64,000 nucleotides of DNA from JAWVFM01 sp963843315. Its GTDB lineage: Bacteria > Actinomycetota > Thermoleophilia > Solirubrobacterales > 70-9. The number at the start of each line of letters is the position of its first letter. Position 1 is the stretch's first letter. The notes beneath the pieces are model-generated. The model had not been told where the DNA came from and ran no database searches. It was given only the letters and a program-made list of their open reading frames with translations. Both the position numbers and the translations under genes were made by a program. This document shows positions 61,411 to 64,000 of the stretch, piece by piece. Location of the stretch: assembly GCA_963843315.1 (NCBI GenBank), contig CAWJJU010000003.1, forward strand, positions 62,001 to 126,000, read 5' to 3'.

Positions 61411-61895
61411 GCCACCCCAACGACGAGGTCATCGAGCGCTTCTACACGGCGTTCGCGGCCGGCGACGGCGCGGGGATGGCCGCGTGCTACGCCCCCGACA
61501 TCGAGTTCTACGACCCGGTCTTCGAGGACCTGGAGGGCTACCGGGCGGGCGCCATGTGGCGGATGCTCACCGAGGGCCCCGGCGACGTGAAGATCACGCT
61601 CGTCGAGCACCACGCCGACGAGGAGCACGGCTCGGCGCACTGGCTCGCCGACTACGTCTTCACGCAGACGGGCCGCAAGGTCCACAACGACGTCCGCGCC
61701 GAGTTCCGCTTCCGCGACGGCCTGATCGCCGAGCACCGCGACAGCTTCAGCTTCCACCGCTGGGCCTCTCAGGCGCTCGGCACAAGCGGGCTCCTCCTGG
61801 GCTGGACGCCGATCGTCCGCAACCCGGTCCGCGAGGGCGCTGCGGCACGGCTGGACGAATACGTCGCGGCGCACCCGGCGGGCGCGAGCGCGTAG
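61407..61895 (+). CDS. SnoaL/NTF2-like fold protein
   Basis: A 162-aa paralogue-type protein with EVIERFYTAFAAGDGAGMAA, YAPDIEFYDPVFEDLEG and AEFRFRDGLIAEHRDSFSFH, the usual NTF2/SnoaL-like features. TTG 61407 overlaps the stop of the preceding SnoaL-like gene (TTGA). Two adjacent NTF2-fold genes in one operon suggest related substrates or a hetero-oligomer. It is convergent with the esterase gene, with stops adjoining. Confidence 0.76.
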   Translation: MSHPNDEVIERFYTAFAAGDGAGMAACYAPDIEFYDPVFEDLEGYRAGAMWRMLTEGPGDVKITLVEHHADEEHGSAHWLADYVFTQTGRKVHNDVRAEFRFRDGLIAEHRDSFSFHRWASQALGTSGLLLGWTPIVRNPVREGAAARLDEYVAAHPAGASA

Positions 61896-62753
61896 CTAGC
61901 AGCGCGCGAGGGCGAGCGCGTAGAAGCGCAGGTACTCGCTCCAGTGGGCGTTCCAGTAGCTCCAGTCGTGCACGCCGGGATGCGAGAGCTCGACGTGCAC
62001 GTCCGCTCCGGCGGCCCGCAACGCGCCGGCGAGCTCCCGATCGGCCGACAGGAACGGATCCTGGGCCCCTGCGTCGATCCAATCCGGCTGGCTCGTGAAG
62101 GGCGACGCGTCGGCGTGCGCGGCGCCGAGCACGTCGTTGCGTGCGAAGTCCTCCGCATCGTCGAAGGCGCCCGCGGCGGTCTCCGCCCCGCTCGCCCAGA
62201 TCGCCGGGCTGTGGCCGCCGATGGCGCAGAAGCGGCCGGGATGGTGGAGCGCCAGGTCGTAGGCACCGAATCCTCCCATCGAGATCCCTCCGATGGCTAC
62301 CCGCGACCGGTCGACGCCGAACTGCGCGACGACGGAGGGGATCACCTCACGCATGACGTAGCGGGCCCAATCGCCGTCGGCGCGATCGTGCCAGTAGGAG
62401 GATTTGCCGCCGTACGGGAAGGCGACGACCGGCGCCCTCGAGCCCTGCGCGGCAAGGGCGGAATAGAACTCATCACCCAGCGCAGAGTCTTCGTCGGCGC
62501 CGCGCCCGTGTAGAAACACGAGGAGGGGCCGGTCATTGGCCGGGGCGTCGGCCGGAACCACGACGGTGGTCGGCAGCGTTTGATCCACGGCCCGGCTGTC
62601 AATGCTGATCGTGGAGACGCTTGCGCCGTGGCGGTCGGGCTCCAGGATGCCCGCGACGACCCGCCAGGCCACGAACGCGACAACGGCCAGCGCTGCGACC
62701 GCTGCGAATCGCCTGCGCAAGATCACCCGCCTGCTCACCCCGCGCCGCTGCAC
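61896..62753 (-). CDS. Membrane-anchored alpha/beta-hydrolase esterase
   Basis: A 285-aa serine esterase with an N-terminal anchor (FAAVAALAVVAFVAWRVVAG) and an extracytoplasmic alpha/beta-hydrolase domain of the esterase D/antigen-85-like type. The oxyanion segment is LLVFLHGRGADEDSA and the nucleophile elbow is GGISMGGFGAYDLAL. The acid and His are likely in DAGAQDPF and GVHDWSYWNAHW. The start GTG 62753 lies 7 nt after TACGGT; GTG 62738 is the alternative. It is divergent from the YdcF-like gene, whose -10 lies 62 bp away. Confidence 0.82.
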   Translation of the reverse strand: MQRRGVSRRVILRRRFAAVAALAVVAFVAWRVVAGILEPDRHGASVSTISIDSRAVDQTLPTTVVVPADAPANDRPLLVFLHGRGADEDSALGDEFYSALAAQGSRAPVVAFPYGGKSSYWHDRADGDWARYVMREVIPSVVAQFGVDRSRVAIGGISMGGFGAYDLALHHPGRFCAIGGHSPAIWASGAETAAGAFDDAEDFARNDVLGAAHADASPFTSQPDWIDAGAQDPFLSADRELAGALRAAGADVHVELSHPGVHDWSYWNAHWSEYLRFYALALARC

Positions 62754-62814
62754 ACCGCCCACCGTATGCGCCCCGGCCGTCGGGATCGCCGGCAGACGCT
62801 GGTAGGTTGCCCGC

Positions 62815-63567
62815 GTGCCGGCACTCGCGATGCCCCACGGCCTCTTCGAGCGAATCACCCGCAAGCGGGCCCTCGTCGCGCTGGCGAGTACGGCCGGCCT
62901 GTTGATCGGATTGGTCGCGGCTGCCAACCTCTACGTGATCCTGGGGACCGACGGCGAGGCCACCGGCAACGTCGCCGACGTCCCCCACGCGCAGGTTGCA
63001 ATCGTGCCCGGCGCGTTCGTCCAGCCCGACGGGAAGATGAGCACGATGCTCGCCGATCGCGTGACCCAGGCCGCGGCGCTGTGGAACGCCGGCAAGGTCA
63101 ACCGCGTCCTCGTCTCGGGCGACCACCACAGCTGGGCCTACGACGAGCCGGACACGATGCGAGCCGCGCTGGTCAGGGCCGGGGTGCCCGACCGCGTCAT
63201 CTTCACCGACCACGCCGGCTTCGACACCTGGGCGACCATGGAGCGTGCCCACCAGATCTTCGGCGTGCACAGCGCGATCGTCGTCACCCAGGGCTTCCAC
63301 ATGCCGCGCGCCCTCTATCTCGCTCACTCCGCGGGCCTGAAGGCGAGCGGGCTGACCGCCGATCTGCACGGCTACGGCAAGCAGGGAATGATCAGCGACG
63401 CCCGCGAGGTCCTCTCGCGGGTCAAGGCGGTCACGGACGTGGCAACCGGAGCCGCTGTCACCGGCGGGAGCCCGGTTCCAATCACCGGCAGTGCCCGGGC
63501 GAGTTGGGGCCCGCCCCCGCCGCCCGGCACCCCGCCGGCGGGCGCACCCCAGGCCGCGCACCCGTAG
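62815..63567 (+). CDS. YdcF/SanA-like (DUF218) membrane protein
   Basis: A 250-aa DUF218-family protein of the SanA/YdcF type, linked in other bacteria to envelope barrier function. An N-terminal helix (LVALASTAGLLIGLVAAANL) anchors a periplasmic domain with AIVPGAFVQPDGKMSTMLAD, VLVSGDHHSWAYDEPDTM, DHAGFDTWATMERA and VVTQGFHMPRALYLA. The C-terminal 40 residues are Pro/Gly/Ala-rich (PPPPPGTPPAGAP). TAGGTT lies 6 nt before the GTG start; ATG 62830 is possible. Confidence 0.85.
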   Translation: MPALAMPHGLFERITRKRALVALASTAGLLIGLVAAANLYVILGTDGEATGNVADVPHAQVAIVPGAFVQPDGKMSTMLADRVTQAAALWNAGKVNRVLVSGDHHSWAYDEPDTMRAALVRAGVPDRVIFTDHAGFDTWATMERAHQIFGVHSAIVVTQGFHMPRALYLAHSAGLKASGLTADLHGYGKQGMISDAREVLSRVKAVTDVATGAAVTGGSPVPITGSARASWGPPPPPGTPPAGAPQAAHP

Positions 63568-63573
63568 CGGCGC

Positions 63574-64000
<427 letters not shown>

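Overview
The window is very GC-rich, gene-dense bacterial DNA with GTG/TTG starts, many 4-base start/stop overlaps and few AT-rich patches. The gene set includes a MarP-type periplasmic protease, a WS/DGAT acyltransferase, LCP and DUF354 envelope genes, an AbiEi-DUF559 fusion and an R2lox-like oxidase. This fits a high-GC actinomycetote, probably Thermoleophilia/Solirubrobacterales; the class is inferred from family resemblance. No rRNA, tRNA, CRISPR array, insertion sequence or prophage was seen.

Layout. 1-3.9 kb: a decayed gene, an M28 peptidase, a WS/DGAT acyltransferase and a broken secreted serine protease. 3.9-17.1 kb: transporters, an AbiEi-DUF559 protein, a large GGDEF/HD-GYP protein, a cation/proton antiporter, a secreted beta-helix protein, an Fe-S assembly protein, FxsA, a HAD hydrolase and an MFS exporter. 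17.2-24.0 kb: an addB-addA-GGCT-like operon for break repair. 24.1-30.9 kb: HxlR, MarP, a class B PBP, a lipoprotein, SRPBCC, zinc-ribbon/FHA and unknown proteins. 30.9-39.6 kb: gltB, a ParA ATPase, an NDP-sugar pyrophosphorylase with thrB, and arfB. 39.6-46.3 kb: one leftward operon (M20 peptidase, LCP ligase, UDP-glucose dehydrogenase, pyrophosphorylase, phosphoglucose/phosphomannose isomerase) that looks like an envelope-glycopolymer unit. 46.4-54.0 kb: a complete F1Fo ATP synthase operon preceded by an AtpI-like gene. 54.3-57.8 kb: a polyprenyl-phosphate sugar-1-phosphate transferase, a DUF354 protein and an O-acyltransferase, also envelope-related. 57.8-64 kb: glyA, an R2lox-like protein with TetR, two SnoaL-fold proteins, an esterase, a YdcF-like protein and the edge of rpiB.

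Three kinds of structure are not explained by the gene list. (1) A 13-bp palindrome GGGGTCWGACCCC occurs 13 times in three clusters between 44.8 and 49.5 kb. It encodes Gly-Ser-Asp-Pro in an acidic N-terminal extension of the LCP protein and in what appears to be an acidic C-terminal extension of AtpA. (2) Other short dispersed palindromes occur: a 36-bp identical repeat inside hairpins at 56.65 and 59.21 kb, and CCGGCAGG/CCTGCCGG elements at 27.57 and 30.3-30.4 kb. (3) At least 15 genes have a -10-like hexamer (14 TANNNT, one GATAAT) 6-8 nt before the start codon, so leaderless transcription is probably common.

Many genes carry single-base frame breaks, several beside G/C runs. Some breaks look like sequencing error and others like real decay; the sequence alone cannot settle which.
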